Part shown: one piece after another, positions 8,473-9,276 of the stretch
How the letters are laid out: each line of letters opens with the position of its first letter
Position numbering within the stretch: the first letter of the stretch is position 1
Source of the DNA: an uncultured Pseudomonadota bacterium
GTDB lineage: Bacteria > Pseudomonadota > Gammaproteobacteria > Burkholderiales > SG8-39
Direction: 5' to 3'
Length of the DNA: 9,276 nucleotides
Assembly (NCBI GenBank): GCA_903895005.1
Contig: CAITSH010000315.1
Location: forward strand, 1-9,276
Translations under genes and position numbers: made by a program
Notes under the pieces: model-generated
The model's database searches: none
Seen by the model: only the letters and a program-made list of their open reading frames with translations
Told to the model about the DNA's origin: nothing

Positions 8473-8476
8473 GGAG
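8473..8476 (+). promoter_or_regulatory. Ribosome binding site deciding the skp start
   Basis: GGAG lies six bases upstream of the TTG at 8483. No in-frame ATG exists at this end of skp, and the TTG at 8471 overlaps this site. Starting at 8483 gives a standard signal peptide, so this site supports 8483 over the longer in-frame options that run back into bamA. Confidence 0.7.
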
Positions 8477-8482
8477 AAAACG

Positions 8483-9004
8483 TTGAAAATAGCACAGTTT
8501 TATTCAGCTCTTTTACTTCTAGCAGTCGCGAGCGTTGGTTATGCTCAGGCGGACGGCAAGGTAGGGTATGTGAATATTGACCGGATTCTTCGCGATTCAG
8601 CGCCAGCTTTACGCGCCCAAAAGAAGATTGAAGCGGAATTCTCCAAACGGGACCAGGAAATGCAAAAGGTCGCCGAGCAACTCAAGCGTTCCCAAGAGCA
8701 GCTTGAGAAAAACGCCGTAACAATGTCCGAGAGTGACCGACGTAACAAGGAACGCGAGTTCAATGAGCTCAACAAGGAATTCCAGAAGAAACAACGTGAT
8801 TTTCGCGACGACCTGAACAACCGTCGCCAGGAAGAACTTTCCACGGTGCTCGAGCGTGCTAACCGCGCTGTAAAGGTGGTAGCAGAGCAGGAAAAATTTG
8901 ACATTATTTTCCAAGAAGCGGTCTGGAGCAGCCCGCGCATAGATATCACCGAGAAAGTGATAAAGGCACTGGACGACAGCGGCGGCAAATCCGCCGGCAA
9001 ATAA
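8483..9004 (+). CDS. skp: Periplasmic chaperone Skp (OmpH family)
   Basis: Skp is a trimeric, jellyfish-shaped periplasmic holdase that carries unfolded outer-membrane proteins from the Sec translocon to the BAM complex. Starting at the TTG at 8483, the 173-residue precursor has a short basic start (MKIAQF), a hydrophobic core (LLLLAVAS) and a cleavage site near A21-A23 before DGKVGYVNIDRIL, the conserved first strand of the OmpH family. A long charged coiled coil spans about residues 42-135, rich in K, E, Q and R (for example KREREF-like and EFQKKQRDF segments), followed by the short return strand FDIIFQEA that completes the trimer body. E. coli Skp is 161 residues, so the length is normal. 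The frame also runs back to a GTG at 8405 inside bamA, but that extension precedes the signal peptide and is not credible. The stop overlaps the lpxD start (TAATG). Confidence 0.94.
   Translation: MKIAQFYSALLLLAVASVGYAQADGKVGYVNIDRILRDSAPALRAQKKIEAEFSKRDQEMQKVAEQLKRSQEQLEKNAVTMSESDRRNKEREFNELNKEFQKKQRDFRDDLNNRRQEELSTVLERANRAVKVVAEQEKFDIIFQEAVWSSPRIDITEKVIKALDDSGGKSAGK
8980..8996 (+). promoter_or_regulatory. GC-only hairpin just before the lpxD start
   Basis: CGGCGG (8980-8985) and CCGCCG (8991-8996) form a perfect six-pair GC stem around a CAAAT loop. It lies within the last codons of skp and ends seven bases before the lpxD ATG, where a ribosome binding site would be. If it forms, it would hide the lpxD start until ribosomes finishing skp open it, favouring coupled translation. 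It could equally be a by-product of glycine, serine and alanine codons. Confidence 0.3.
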
Positions 9005-9276
9005 TGGCCAGAGCCTTCCGCCTGGCTGAGATTGCCGAGCGGTTCGGGGGCTTGGTAGTCGGAAATTCCGGCATCATCGTCGAGCAGGTTGCAAGTCTGG
9101 AAAGTGCAGACCAGGCCAATATTGCCTTCGTATCTACATCAAAGTACCGCCATCTGATAGCGACAACCCGCGCGGGCGCGCTGATACTTCCTCTTAATTA
9201 CGGAAATCCTGGCCGACCTGCGATCCTTTGCGAAAATCCTTATCTTTATTTTGCCCAGGTTTCGCGCCTTTTCAAT
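9004..9276 (+). CDS. lpxD: UDP-3-O-acylglucosamine N-acyltransferase LpxD, 5' part
   Basis: LpxD transfers a 3-hydroxyacyl chain from acyl carrier protein to the 2-amino group of UDP-3-O-acylglucosamine, the third step of lipid A synthesis, in the cytoplasm. Only the first 91 residues are present; the frame stays open to the end of the window and the left-handed beta-helix acyltransferase domain would lie beyond it. The visible part matches the N-terminal uridine-binding domain: MARAFRLAEIAERFGG, VASLESADQANIAFV, the conserved tyrosine at 48, the TRAGALIL strand, and at 78-91 NPYLYFAQVSRLFN, which is highly characteristic of LpxD. Its ATG overlaps the skp TAA (TAATG), with no good Shine-Dalgarno, pointing to coupled translation. 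Position after skp is the standard bamA-skp-lpxD-fabZ-lpxA order, so fabZ is expected next. Confidence 0.93.
   Translation, partial: MARAFRLAEIAERFGGLVVGNSGIIVEQVASLESADQANIAFVSTSKYRHLIATTRAGALILPLNYGNPGRPAILCENPYLYFAQVSRLFN

Noticed and set aside
8545..9000. 151-codon minus-strand frame opposite skp
   Set aside because: Its serine/arginine-rich composition is the antisense image of the Skp coiled coil; nothing suggests an independent gene.

Overview
This window is a single-direction (+) block of housekeeping genes from a Gram-negative bacterium. The order is tsf(3' part)-pyrH-frr-uppS-cdsA-dxr-rseP-bamA-skp-lpxD(5' part), the classic translation / isoprenoid / envelope-biogenesis cluster of Proteobacteria. 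The protein sequences look betaproteobacterial. The moderate GC content and the style of the BamA, UppS and LpxD sequences would fit a Nitrosomonadales-type lineage, but that finer placement is only an impression. I see no RNA genes, mobile elements, CRISPR arrays, integrase sites or foreign-looking segments, and no intergenic stretch longer than about 105 bases.

Layout: bases 2-505 encode the C-terminal two thirds of elongation factor Ts, followed after 14 bases by UMP kinase (pyrH, 520-1239). A 105-base gap, the longest in the window, precedes ribosome recycling factor (frr). Its start is best placed at a GTG at 1345 behind a strong GGAGGA. Undecaprenyl diphosphate synthase (uppS), CDP-diglyceride synthase (cdsA), DXP reductoisomerase (dxr), the site-2 protease RseP, the outer-membrane assembly factor BamA, the periplasmic chaperone Skp and the start of LpxD follow with short gaps or direct overlaps (ATGA at dxr/rseP, TAATG at skp/lpxD). 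No rho-independent terminator is visible, which fits one long transcript or a few overlapping ones.

How the genes work together: EF-Ts and RRF serve translation and PyrH supplies UDP for RNA and nucleotide-sugar synthesis. Dxr starts the MEP isoprenoid pathway and UppS converts its products into the lipid carrier for peptidoglycan and O-antigen. CdsA makes CDP-diacylglycerol for phospholipids, and LpxD acylates lipid A precursors. BamA and Skp fold and insert outer-membrane proteins, and RseP transmits envelope stress to the sigma-E pathway.

The most notable anomaly is at the 5' end of uppS. The conserved strand before MDGNGRW is encoded, and an in-frame ATG with plausible N-terminal codons lies further upstream, but a TAA at 1969-1971 interrupts that frame. 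The essential gene must therefore start at the internal ATG 2014 (losing the HIAII strand), start at a non-canonical codon, be read through, or carry a base error. A smaller oddity is an 11-codon open frame that bridges the bamA stop and the TTG start of skp. I found no convincing undescribed system; this is an ordinary core-genome region with a few local points worth checking.
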